A stretch of 64,000 nt of DNA from contig NZ_CP025096.1 of the NCBI RefSeq assembly GCF_002831565.1, forward strand, positions 7,493,014-7,557,013. The letters are read 5' to 3'. Positions 1-8,526 of this stretch are shown here, piece by piece. The translations under genes were made by a program, and so were the position numbers. Every line of letters begins with the position of its first letter. Position 1 is the stretch's first letter. Below the pieces are notes generated by a model. It ran no database searches. It was not told where the DNA came from and worked only from the letters and a program-made list of their open reading frames with translations. This stretch comes from Spirosoma pollinicola (lineage in GTDB: Bacteria; Bacteroidota; Bacteroidia; Cytophagales; Spirosomataceae).

Positions 1-36
1 CATACGTCTCAATCGGGAGCCTTTTAGGAGACAAGC
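1..36. repeat. Dispersed intergenic repeat, copy R1 (cut by window edge)
   Basis: This is the right half of a repeat found again at 4171, 7821, 11251 and 19099. It keeps the core CGTCTCA-N3-GGGAGC, a T-run and a final GGAGAC that can pair with GTCTC. The left half lies outside the window. Confidence 0.6.
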
Positions 37-477
37 ACTCAAAAGCGATTGACAGAGTTTTTAGGTTTGTAAAGCTAATCTAAAACAATAACTATATAGA
101 TAGTTTAAGTCTTAGGTTTTTTACCACCGCATAGCAGGCAACTAGGAAGCTCATTCATTAGGGCATATTCGTCCTTCTGATCACTGCCGGATGTGCCATC
201 GACACGCCTTGAAAGACCCTGGAATACACCGGATTCATCCCAGAAATGAACAGAACAGCGTATCGTTTAGTGAACAGATAAGGGCTTCATTTCGCGCGAA
301 TTATCAAGAGCCCTTCTGGGGAATTAGCCGTAACTCTTGCTTGGCTGGATGGCCCTTGACCCACCAACCGGTAGTTTGCCTGAGTCGGCGGGTTGCGTTA
401 CGTCAAGCGCTTAAACAATGCCCTTATCAACAGGCTTTACTACAACGCAGTTTGACAAGACAACGACTCCCCTGGCT
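37..477. other. Non-coding stretch upstream of the first gene
   Basis: No convincing gene was seen. A 97-codon open frame at 191-484 has no recognisable domain, overlaps the start of the next gene and looks like chance. No clear TTTG / TAnnTTTG promoter pair could be fixed. Confidence 0.4.
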
Positions 478-1662
478 ATGCTAAAAACGCCCCCCTATCT
501 CTGGCTGATCAGCCTGTGGTTGCTGATGAGCGTTCCCCTCTACAGTCAAGACCTGTCCGCCTACTGGCCTGATCTGTCGGGCTACTGGCAGGGCATGGAA
601 CATGATACCAACTCCTTTGCCCGGCCTTACCCCACCTCCCTCACGCTGGTGCAATCAGGCACTAGCCTGACGGGCTTTCTCTACCAGTCGGCCTTCTTCT
701 CCGACACGGTGAATGTGCTGTTTGCGCTGGAGAAAGGTCAGTTTGTCAATGAACTGGGCTCCTTCGAGATTAGCACCCCGATTCGCCAACAGGGGCCCTC
801 CGGGTGGTGTACCGGTCAGTTCCTGTTTAGTTATGATGCCGTTCGCCAGCGGCTGTATATGCGGACCACCTACCGCGAGCAGGCGTGTGCTCCTTCCCTT
901 CTGGAACTCTACCGGCCCACCCTCAAAACCAACCAATTCTGCTCTACCGCGCCCAAAGACCTCTACCTCTATGGCTTTGACACCCGTTGGTATGCCGATG
1001 CTCAGCGTCAGGTATTCTTGCATCGGGGCAACGCCTACCAGCCCGCCCTGGACTCTACGACTACCCTGTATGTAACTCAGATGATGTATGGCAGCGAAAC
1101 CCCCGCCGTACCCGTGGTCATCACGGTCGACAAGGTGAGCCTGAGCGTCCCGACAACGGTGGAGGCTCAGTGTCCCGGCGGCAAAGGGCAAGTCGTGGTG
1201 CAAGCCAGGGGCCGTCTCCCGTTGCGCTACCAGTTGAACCAGGGCCCCTACCAGGCATCTCCTCAGTTTGAGCTGACCCAGGTGGGCAGCTACTCGCTGA
1301 CGGTCGCCGACAGCTTAGGTTGTCAGGTGACTCAGGAGGTGGTACTGGTCAATGAGTGTGAGAGCGGGATTTACCTGCCCACCGCCTTTAGCCCCAATGG
1401 GGATGGGCTCAACGACGAACTCATTGTGCGGTTCGGCTTTTCGTCGCTAACGGTGGAGGAGTTTAGCGTTTATGACCGCTGGGGCAGTTTGCTCTATCGC
1501 AATACGCTGCCCAAGCTGCTGTACAGCGGGCAGGCGCTGTGGAGCAGCCAGGAGTTGGCCCGCCCTTTGCTACCGGGGGTTTATGGCTATCAGTTGCGGG
1601 GGAGGACGGCCAGGGGCCAGCTCTTTCGCTTACAACGTGCTCTAGTGGTGCTACAGGAGTAG
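478..1662 (+). CDS. Secreted protein with gliding-motility / T9SS type B C-terminal sorting domain
   Basis: The ATG at 478 is chosen over an in-frame ATG at 418 because it opens directly onto a signal peptide (hydrophobic run ending VPLYSQ). The product is about 394 aa. A central Ig/PKD-like stretch (about residues 225-290, with a CPGG and a DSLGC segment) precedes a C-terminal domain starting LPTAFSPNGDGLNDE and continuing with V-Y-D-R-W-G, the hallmark of the CHU_C / gliding motility-associated C-terminal family. That domain directs export by the Bacteroidota type IX secretion system. It implies a cell-surface or released protein, which fits the host lineage. The N-terminal 200 residues were not recognised. 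It stands alone, 225 bp before a CPBP protease gene. Confidence 0.85.
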   Translation: MLKTPPYLWLISLWLLMSVPLYSQDLSAYWPDLSGYWQGMEHDTNSFARPYPTSLTLVQSGTSLTGFLYQSAFFSDTVNVLFALEKGQFVNELGSFEISTPIRQQGPSGWCTGQFLFSYDAVRQRLYMRTTYREQACAPSLLELYRPTLKTNQFCSTAPKDLYLYGFDTRWYADAQRQVFLHRGNAYQPALDSTTTLYVTQMMYGSETPAVPVVITVDKVSLSVPTTVEAQCPGGKGQVVVQARGRLPLRYQLNQGPYQASPQFELTQVGSYSLTVADSLGCQVTQEVVLVNECESGIYLPTAFSPNGDGLNDELIVRFGFSSLTVEEFSVYDRWGSLLYRNTLPKLLYSGQALWSSQELARPLLPGVYGYQLRGRTARGQLFRLQRALVVLQE

Positions 1663-1887
1663 GCCGTCGTCTTATCTAGCGGATTACCCGAGCGCACCCA
1701 CTTATACCGTAGTATTGGCTCATTACGCATAAATACCTTAGCTTCTTAAAGCTCTGGTTAAGGCCCGGATCGATCCAGTTATAAAATCATTTGGGTTTCT
1801 AAAAGGAGCGTTTAACGAGATGGGTAATTCTTCTACTCTATAACTACTTTTGCCGGATCAAACATTCAAGTAGCCCTTAACTAGCCT

Positions 1888-2634
1888 GTGGAAGACGAAG
1901 TAAGACCAAGTTGGCAAAAACTCGTTCACTTAAATTGGAAATTCGCTCTTGGTTTACTACTGGTCGTTTGTATCCCCCGCTTTATTTTAGTCTTGGCGGC
2001 TAACGCATCGGGCAACTATAGTTCAATCGGAACGATTATGGTCATTTCTGCGCTTAGCCCGTTTGTGTTTCTGACTCCGTTTGGACGCCGAAAAATTGGA
2101 ATGACAAAGCCTAACCGTTACAGCCAGCTATTGATGGCGTTCGTCGCGGGTATTGCGTTCAGTGGGCTATTGTACGCGATAGGACGAATTTTATACGCCA
2201 CTTCCTTTGAGAATTGGTATGTCTATATCGGCAAATCCTACAAAATACCAGCCGGTATCTCTCAGCCGGATAGAGCAAGCTTATTCACTATCGTAGCGAT
2301 AACTGGTATGCTGTTTAGCCCCATCGGAGAAGAATTGTTCTTCCGAGGTATCGTTCACACCAGTTTTGCCCGCTCTATTGGGGAAAAAAGAGCTTCTCTG
2401 GTGGATAGTTCTGCTTTTGCGCTGACCCACCTGTCTCATTTTGGTCTGGTGTTCATCGACCAGCAATGGCGTTTTTTGGTGATGCCGGCTTTTCTCTGGG
2501 TAATGAGTATGTTTTTGGTGAGTAGGCTATTTTTCTGGTTTAAAACGGCCTCAGGCTCGCTCTTGGGCGCAATTCTATGCCATGCAGGGTTTAATTTGAG
2601 CATGACTTACTGCATCTTTTATTTATTGTCCTGA
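1888..2634 (+). CDS. CPBP family intramembrane metalloprotease
   Basis: A 248-aa polytopic membrane protein with a GTG start. The glutamate-rich motif GEELFFRG (E148, E149, R153), a TH motif near H181 and CHAGFN (H232, N236) are the three conserved motifs of the CPBP (CAAX protease / bacteriocin-processing, Abi) family, in the usual order and spacing. All expected metal-binding or catalytic residues are present, so it is probably active. Family roles range from prenyl-protein processing to bacteriocin maturation or immunity, and no substrate can be named here. An in-frame ATG was not seen near the N-terminus, so the GTG is the best start. Confidence 0.85.
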   Translation: MEDEVRPSWQKLVHLNWKFALGLLLVVCIPRFILVLAANASGNYSSIGTIMVISALSPFVFLTPFGRRKIGMTKPNRYSQLLMAFVAGIAFSGLLYAIGRILYATSFENWYVYIGKSYKIPAGISQPDRASLFTIVAITGMLFSPIGEELFFRGIVHTSFARSIGEKRASLVDSSAFALTHLSHFGLVFIDQQWRFLVMPAFLWVMSMFLVSRLFFWFKTASGSLLGAILCHAGFNLSMTYCIFYLLS

Positions 2635-3043
2635 TCGAAAGAAGATCTGATCTGGAATCGCTTCTACTTGAGATAGACGATTCTAGATGTCTTGTGTGCT
2701 CTATAAACGCCGGAATTATAGAGACTCAGATCGCTCATCGTCTCAGACAGAGCCTTATCTGAGATGTGGTAATTAATACCTCGACTGGGGCCTTCTGGTT
2801 GAATTTGTTTTGTAAAGAACACCGTCCCCATATCAACTCCTTATGGACCCAGCTTTGGGAGAAGACAATTATGTTTCGTCAGGTGTGTAACACGGCTCGC
2901 AGTCAGTCCATTTGTGGGACTTCCATATGAGGACTATGGTAACTTTGTTCCGATTTTAAGTTGATGCCTACCCCCCTTAACTACTCAGGTTTTTTCACCA
3001 ACCCATCACTCGACTAGAGGTCGTGGTACCAATTTATTGACGA
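2635..3043. other. Intergenic stretch, no gene seen
   Basis: About 410 bp between convergent genes. No open frame with recognisable content, no strong hairpin with a T-run and no copy of the dispersed repeat was found. Confidence 0.4.
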
Positions 3044-3949
3044 TTAAGAGTGAGCATGCTGACTCGTTGCGGGAACGGCCTTTTTGGGTAATGCTTTAGT
3101 GGGTTCACTGCTGATCATCAAGACGATCGTATAGGTAAATACGACTAGTCCAGTAAAGAGCATAAAGCTGGCATAGCCCAGTAAATAAGCGCTTACAGAA
3201 CGGAGCGCAATGCTCAACGGTTTTAATTTACCCTTAAAAAGCTGTACATAGGCAAAACCAATATAGCCGAGCTGGATCAACAAACTGGCCCCCATAATAC
3301 TGGAAATTACGTTGGTGGAGTCTCCCAGCGCCCAAAAGGCAAGTAGCATAACTAAGGAGAACAACAGATTGAAATTGGCGATAAAGGTTTGGGCAACTAA
3401 TTGTTCAGGGTAGTTATAGCCGATGCGCCGAAACAGTAGCCAGCACCAGAAGGCCACGAAGGGCACCATGGCCAAGTCGCTAAACTGCTGGTTTTCATCG
3501 AGAAACTGAAAATAACTGGTCAGTATTTCCTTTTGCTTTAGATGAGCGGGTGAATCAGCCTTGACTCTTGCGTTGTCATACATACTCTGACTTGTTTTCA
3601 GAAAGTCGACGTGTAGGCCTTGCGAAACAAATACGTAAATAGCGGCCAACATGAGCAGTAGGGCCAGCGGTCGATAATGATTGACCCGCCTGCCGGCCAG
3701 AAACTCGCGGATCGAGTAGCCCGGCCGAATAAGGAGTTCGCGCAGGGTGAAGAGAATCCCCCGGTCTACACCCCAAAGACTTTCGGTGATTTCGTGCCCA
3801 AGATAGCGCCAATCAACCCGATGGGTTTCGGCCTGTTGACCGCATTTATTACAATACTGACCAGCATACGCATGATCACAATTCAGACACGTCACCTGTT
3901 CATCGGTCGGGTGCAGGTGCTGTTCAACAATAAGGGAGGGAGTCGTCAT
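3044..3949 (-). CDS. DUF3667-type zinc-ribbon membrane protein
   Basis: 301 aa. The N-terminus carries a zinc ribbon C21-x2-C24 ... C33-x2-C36, followed by the conserved DUF3667-type segment around ITESLWGVDRGILFTLREL and RPGYSIREFLAGRR-x-HYRPL, then about five hydrophobic spans. This arrangement (cytoplasmic CxxC-CxxC ribbon joined to an integral membrane part) is typical of the Bacteroidota DUF3667 family, whose function is unknown. It is monocistronic on the minus strand and is followed by a gap and a convergent + strand gene. Confidence 0.8.
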   Translation of the reverse strand: MTTPSLIVEQHLHPTDEQVTCLNCDHAYAGQYCNKCGQQAETHRVDWRYLGHEITESLWGVDRGILFTLRELLIRPGYSIREFLAGRRVNHYRPLALLLMLAAIYVFVSQGLHVDFLKTSQSMYDNARVKADSPAHLKQKEILTSYFQFLDENQQFSDLAMVPFVAFWCWLLFRRIGYNYPEQLVAQTFIANFNLLFSLVMLLAFWALGDSTNVISSIMGASLLIQLGYIGFAYVQLFKGKLKPLSIALRSVSAYLLGYASFMLFTGLVVFTYTIVLMISSEPTKALPKKAVPATSQHAHS

Positions 3950-4170
3950 TACGGTTCGCGGATATTCTCAAAAATACATACAATTTTCGCACAAACCCGC
4001 TCAGATTTCCTAAAATTCTGCCTGCCCTGACCTCCTCGAAAAGCCCCGCTCCAACCGGTATAAAATTAGCCCGGGGCCTTCAACGGAGTAAACGAGCATT
4101 TTATACTGTATAAATCTGAAATAGTTTGTAATAATTGTGTTAACTCAGGAAAGAATATTGTTCCATTAAT

Positions 4171-4236
4171 TCCCCATTTGACGAAGCAGATTAATGAACG
4201 CTTTTTCGTCTCAAGCAGGAGCGTTTTTTTTAGACC
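4171..4236. repeat. Dispersed intergenic repeat, copy R2
   Basis: Contains CCCCATTT, GAAGCAGAT, ATGAA, the core TCGTCTCAAG and GGAGCGTTTTTTTT, then AGACC. It shares the order and spacing of the other copies and ends in a T-run on the + strand. It lies 14 bp past the stop of the convergent minus-strand gene, so it could also act as a terminator-like hairpin. Confidence 0.7.
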
Positions 4237-4249
4237 ATTTATTGATTAG

Positions 4250-5206
4250 CTAATTGCTGGGAATTTTGTACTCAAAACCCCAATGTTTAGCATAGGTTGC
4301 CAAAGGGGGTAAGCCAACTTCAGCACGGCGTTTATCTACATTTACTTCATCGTCAATGGGTTCAAAACCTATTGGTTGGCCATTCGCATCGTTATGCACC
4401 TGTGAGCCATATAATTGTTTTTGCCCGTTCCTCACGCGAATACGGTCAACGGTTAGTGCTACGCTAGCTTTAGCGAGTTGCCCCTGAGCAGCCGCTTCCT
4501 GCAAAAGGGGTAAATAGTTTTCTTGAACCGCTAACGGGGCATGTTGAATCACTAACCAAGCCGTCTCATTCTGTTGCTCACCCACCAATCGTTTGCCTGG
4601 ATAGCCGTACTGACGGATAATGCGCTCAATTTTAGGCAGATTCATCGAGTCAGCTTGGCGCATTTGCTCCCAGATTGGTTGAGCCTGTGCGGACTTAAAC
4701 CCATACTGTTTGCCGATGGTGTCTAGTTGCAACCGAGGCCGTTGGTCTTCGACGAAGATCTGTTTCAGTTCACGCTCCAGTGTAGGATTTCGTCCTTCGG
4801 CAATTTTTTGTTGATCGATGTAATTCTGGAAGGTTTTCACTAAGGAGCTTTGGCGCAGTATAGCCAGTTCGGGGTACTCTTTGGGGTTGTTCCAGATATC
4901 TTCACTAGCCCAGAAATCGATGGAGGTTGCTTTACGCAAATAGGTTTTGGCCTGCTCAAGTGGTCCACATTGATACGCACAACTGGCCGCTCGTAGCAAG
5001 CTCATCGCACTCTTCTGAGAAATGGCAAACGCCCGTTGGTATTCGCGCAGACAAGCGCGACAAGCGCCCTGCTTGAGCGAGGTAAACGCTTTCTCCACCG
5101 CTCGCACATACGCGGTATCGGGTGTGGCGTATTGTGTTTGTCCAAATAAGGGCGTATACCAGCCTATACATACGGTAGTCGTCACGACCCAAACCATTGA
5201 TTTCAT
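4250..5206 (-). CDS. Exported DUF6624-type protein
   Basis: The ATG at 5206 gives MKSMVWVVTTT..., a good signal peptide ending near LFGQ. A longer in-frame ATG at 5257 would overlap the upstream permease gene and precede the signal peptide, so it was not used. About 318 aa. Residues 30-110 include a TPR-like stretch rich in Cys and Ala. The C-terminal half contains the DUF6624-like signature (WLVIQHAP, then YLPLLQEAAAQG, LALTVDR-like and GxEPI segments, and a final W-G-F). The function is unknown. It lies 43 bp downstream of the permease at 5250-7640 and is probably cotranscribed with it. Confidence 0.7.
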   Translation of the reverse strand: MKSMVWVVTTTVCIGWYTPLFGQTQYATPDTAYVRAVEKAFTSLKQGACRACLREYQRAFAISQKSAMSLLRAASCAYQCGPLEQAKTYLRKATSIDFWASEDIWNNPKEYPELAILRQSSLVKTFQNYIDQQKIAEGRNPTLERELKQIFVEDQRPRLQLDTIGKQYGFKSAQAQPIWEQMRQADSMNLPKIERIIRQYGYPGKRLVGEQQNETAWLVIQHAPLAVQENYLPLLQEAAAQGQLAKASVALTVDRIRVRNGQKQLYGSQVHNDANGQPIGFEPIDDEVNVDKRRAEVGLPPLATYAKHWGFEYKIPSN

Positions 5207-5249
5207 TACTCGCCTATAGCACATATAGCCAGTTGATGAATGGGATAGA

Positions 5250-7640
5250 CTATTCACTTTTTAATGACTTCACCGGATTGACTAAAGCCGCCCGAATGCT
5301 GTGGAAACTAACCGTGACTAGTGTAACACCGACCATGGATAGACCCGCAAAAGCGAAGAACCACCACTCTAGTTTGGTCTTGTAGGCGAACTCCTGAAGC
5401 CAACTCGTCATTAAGTACCAGCCCAGAACACTGGCGACCACGAAAGCCCCTAAAACCAGTTTCAAAAAGTCTTTCGTCAACAGACTCACCAAACTAAACA
5501 CGGATGCTCCTAACACTTTGCGCACGCCGATTTCTTTGGTGCGTTGAATGACCACAAACGTTACTAAGCCATATAAACCTAAGCACCCAATCAAAATAGC
5601 CACTAGCGTAGCCGTATCCACCAGGCGGGAAACTAACGTTTTCTTCTCATAGTATTGAGCCAGCGTGCCATCCAGAAAGTTGGCTTCAAATACTTGGTTC
5701 GGATAGAATTTTTGCCAACTCTGCTCAATCTGTCGCAAGGCTAACGGCACATCCTGACCCGTTAACCGAATCCCCGCTTGTCGGTACAAATCTGCTTTAG
5801 CCGCGATGAAACAGGGTTGAACCGCTTCATGCAAGGATTGAAGCTGAAAATCCCTTACCACACCGACAATCGGTAAAGAAACCCCTGATAGATAATATTG
5901 CATCGTCTGACGAATGATCTGCTGGGGATCTCGGATGTTCAGCTTACGCAGCAGGGCTTCGTTGACCAAATAGCCATTAATCGTATCACTCGGCGTTAAA
6001 TTGCGACCGGCTACCAAATGGAGACCATAGGTGGCCAGGTAATCCGAATCGGCAAAGCGCTCACGAATCGGAAACTTTTCTTCTTCGGCCCGATTCCCAA
6101 ACTTAAAAAAGCCGCCATACATCCCCGGTGTAGAAGGGGGCAGGAACCCAATGCTTACGTCTTGGATCGTGGGGTAGTTGCGCAGTTCCTGCTTAAAGGC
6201 TTGCTGAGTGGAGCCCTGTCCGGTCGGCAGGTTGAGTAGGATGATATTATCTTTTTGAAAACCCAGATCGGCCCGTTGTATATAGCGCATCTGAGCCGTG
6301 ACGACAACCGCGCCAATCAGTAAGAGTTGACCGATAACAAATTGAGCCCCTACTAAGAGTTGCCGCAACGACAAACCGCCCATCGCTTGCGGCGTTAGTT
6401 TGCCCCGTAGCGCTAGAATTGGCTTTAAGCCTGATAAGACCAGAGCCGGGTATCCCCCCGCTAATACAATAACGCTACTGATCAATAAGATGAGGAATAC
6501 AGTCGTCTGACCATCGACCGAAAGGTGTAGGGGTGTTTGAGTCCAACTACCGAATATTGGTAGAAGTACGAGCGTAAGCAGTAGAGCCACTAGCAACGAA
6601 CCCAAGGTAATCAGACCCGTTTCCACTAGAAACTGTATGGTCAACTGGCTTCGTGAACTGCCCAGCGTTTTGCGAACGCCGACTTCTTTGCCCCGTCGCA
6701 TGGCTTGAGCGGTCGCCAGATTGATAAAGTTAATGCAAGCAGTCAGGACGAGTAGCCCCCCTAAGATCCCTAATGACCAGAGCATGGATGACCGAATCAC
6801 GCCCCCTCGTCGTTTAACATCAAAATGCACATCGGCTAAGGGTTGGGCCAGGAAGCTGATCGTCGCCTTTGCGCCAAAGTTCCTCGTCGTAATTTGAGCT
6901 AAAGTGGATTCCAGGCTGGGTAACGAACGGACATCCCGGAGCACGACAAACACCCGGTCGGTGCTATTGAGTACCGACCAGTCATCCGCTTTGTATTCGG
7001 GCTTGATGGTGGGCAGGGTCTTAGCCGAAATAAAAACGTCCAAATCCAGGTCGGTTACCCCCGGTGGGTCAGCTACCAACCCGGTTACCGTCACATCAAC
7101 TTTATCATTTAATCGAATCCGCTGACCAACTGGATTGGTATTACCAAAGTAGCGAGCGGCTATAGTCTGGGTCAGCACCATCGTATTGGGCTGAGTTAAG
7201 GCTGTTTGAGGATTACCGGCCAGCCACTGATAATCGAAGATATTAAACCATTGAGGTTCGACAAAGGCTGATCCGGCATGCACCAAAAACCGTTTTACGG
7301 CTTGGTCAGGCGTGCTCAGGCTGAGGGTTAATTCTCGATTCATGCTCAGAAAGGCGGCTTGCTGGCCACTTGCCAGCTCGGTTCGCAGAGCGTTGGCCAT
7401 TGGCCAAGGCGCTTCGGAAGCGTACTCGACGGCCCCATCGGGTAGGTGCTGATCATAGACAATCCGGTAGATGCGATCAAATTTAGTTTGATCGCGATCT
7501 GTACTGAGGTGGTATCGCACAAACAAAAAGATCAACAGTCCGCCCGTCATGCCAATGGTTAACCCGAGCACATTCAAGGTCGTGTACCGGCGCTGGTAAC
7601 GTAGATTACGCCAAGCGGTTTTAAGATAATTTTGGAGCAT
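5250..7640 (-). CDS. FtsX/MacB-type ABC transporter permease
   Basis: 796 aa with the duplicated architecture of Bacteroidota ABC permeases: TM1 near residues 20-40, a periplasmic MacB-type domain, a three-helix FtsX core near 285-400, a second periplasmic domain and a final FtsX core near 680-790. The signatures R-R-G-K-E-V-G-V-R-K-T-L-G-S and R-T-K-E-I-G-V-R-K-V-L-G-A follow the two FtsX blocks. These proteins normally work with a separate LolD/MacB-type ATPase, which is not encoded nearby. The N-terminus is the plain MLQNYLKTAWRNL form without the cytosolic prefix of its paralogue at 8527. Substrate unknown; export of peptides, lipoproteins or antimicrobials is possible. Confidence 0.9.
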   Translation of the reverse strand: MLQNYLKTAWRNLRYQRRYTTLNVLGLTIGMTGGLLIFLFVRYHLSTDRDQTKFDRIYRIVYDQHLPDGAVEYASEAPWPMANALRTELASGQQAAFLSMNRELTLSLSTPDQAVKRFLVHAGSAFVEPQWFNIFDYQWLAGNPQTALTQPNTMVLTQTIAARYFGNTNPVGQRIRLNDKVDVTVTGLVADPPGVTDLDLDVFISAKTLPTIKPEYKADDWSVLNSTDRVFVVLRDVRSLPSLESTLAQITTRNFGAKATISFLAQPLADVHFDVKRRGGVIRSSMLWSLGILGGLLVLTACINFINLATAQAMRRGKEVGVRKTLGSSRSQLTIQFLVETGLITLGSLLVALLLTLVLLPIFGSWTQTPLHLSVDGQTTVFLILLISSVIVLAGGYPALVLSGLKPILALRGKLTPQAMGGLSLRQLLVGAQFVIGQLLLIGAVVVTAQMRYIQRADLGFQKDNIILLNLPTGQGSTQQAFKQELRNYPTIQDVSIGFLPPSTPGMYGGFFKFGNRAEEEKFPIRERFADSDYLATYGLHLVAGRNLTPSDTINGYLVNEALLRKLNIRDPQQIIRQTMQYYLSGVSLPIVGVVRDFQLQSLHEAVQPCFIAAKADLYRQAGIRLTGQDVPLALRQIEQSWQKFYPNQVFEANFLDGTLAQYYEKKTLVSRLVDTATLVAILIGCLGLYGLVTFVVIQRTKEIGVRKVLGASVFSLVSLLTKDFLKLVLGAFVVASVLGWYLMTSWLQEFAYKTKLEWWFFAFAGLSMVGVTLVTVSFHSIRAALVNPVKSLKSE

Positions 7641-8196
7641 AAACTAAGGGCGTGACTATAGGATGGACCACTCTAGGAGTCAGCTTTGTTAGTGAAAAAG
7701 CGAAAGTAATCTATGTCCTCTAAACCAACCTGTTAAAAGAAGTTAACGAGGGGGAAGTTTAGCGATTGAGGGGACAAATGGTCGCTGCTTTTTAAATCTT
7801 CAGTGATATGTTTTGTCCTACGCCCCCCCCAATAAAGAAGCAGATACATGAGGCTTTTATCGTCTCAGCTGGGAGCGTTTTAGGAGATGAAGTAAGCCGT
7901 AGGTTACAAAAGGTGATCAGCAAATTTGCTCTATAAGCTACCCCTGATGACTAACTGAAAAGTAAGGCTATTCTTTGGCTCATTATTTTCAAATTGGTTT
8001 GTTGTCTTACCCACTTCTTGTCTCACCACTAGTCAACCCCTCTTTTCTACCGTTCAACAGCGGACAAAGCCTGTACGTTTTCGGACACCTACATAATCGC
8101 ATTAAACTATAACGCGTTGATAGTCTTGCAATTAAGATTATGGCATTCGATTTGTTTAGCAAATAGTAAGAAAATAAAACCAGTAAGCATGGCATT
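7641..8196. other. Divergent intergenic region between two permease units
   Basis: About 556 bp separating divergently transcribed permease units. It holds repeat copy R3 (7821-7889). A weak promoter-like pair, TTG at 8126 and TCGATTTG at 8147, precedes the PadR gene but matches the TAnnTTTG consensus only partly. A 62-codon open frame at 8007-8195 on the minus strand has no recognisable content. Confidence 0.4.
7821..7889. repeat. Dispersed intergenic repeat, copy R3
   Basis: Contains CGCCCC, AAGAAGCAGAT, ACATGA, TCGTCTCAGCTGGGAGCGTT and a terminal GGAGATG. It is the cleanest full-length copy of the family. The ends CGCCCC and GGAGCG are imperfect inverted repeats. Confidence 0.75.
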
Positions 8197-8523
8197 ATGG
8201 GTAGAACCTATTTGGGGGAATTTGAAGAACTTGTCCTATTGACAGTAGCCATCCTAAATGGGACTGCGTATGGACTGGCCATTGCGGAAGATTTAAAACG
8301 TCGAACCAACCGCTCCATCAATCTCAGTGGGGTACACGTCGCTTTGTATCGCTTGGAAGAAAAAGGCTTTGTCAAATCGCAACTAGGCGGGGCAATAGCT
8401 GCTCGCGGAGGACGTCGTAAGCGACTCTTCTCCATCACGGCATACGGTAAACGCACACTGGATGAGCTGCGGCAGGTTCGCTATGACCTCTGGGAAGCTA
8501 TGCCGAACCTATCCCTCTCGTAA
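8197..8523 (+). CDS. PadR family transcriptional regulator
   Basis: 108 aa, a single winged-helix domain of PadR type. The N-terminal helix block FEELVLLTVAILNGTAYGLAI is followed by INLSGVHVALYRLEEKGFV (recognition helix) and the wing AARGGRRKRLFSIT, ending with YGKRTLDEL. It is short and lacks the C-terminal dimer domain extension of larger PadR proteins. It lies 3 bp upstream of the permease gene at 8527. PadR plus prefix-domain permease is a recurrent Bacteroidota pair, so it probably represses its own operon in response to a ligand or stress that cannot be named. Confidence 0.9.
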   Translation: MGRTYLGEFEELVLLTVAILNGTAYGLAIAEDLKRRTNRSINLSGVHVALYRLEEKGFVKSQLGGAIAARGGRRKRLFSITAYGKRTLDELRQVRYDLWEAMPNLSLS

Positions 8524-8526
8524 ACC

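Noticed and set aside
191..484. 97-codon open frame at the left edge
   Set aside because: No recognisable content, and it overlaps the accepted gene start.
655..1203. Open frame on the minus strand inside the first secreted-protein gene
   Set aside because: It is a shadow of the + strand gene, whose domains are clear.
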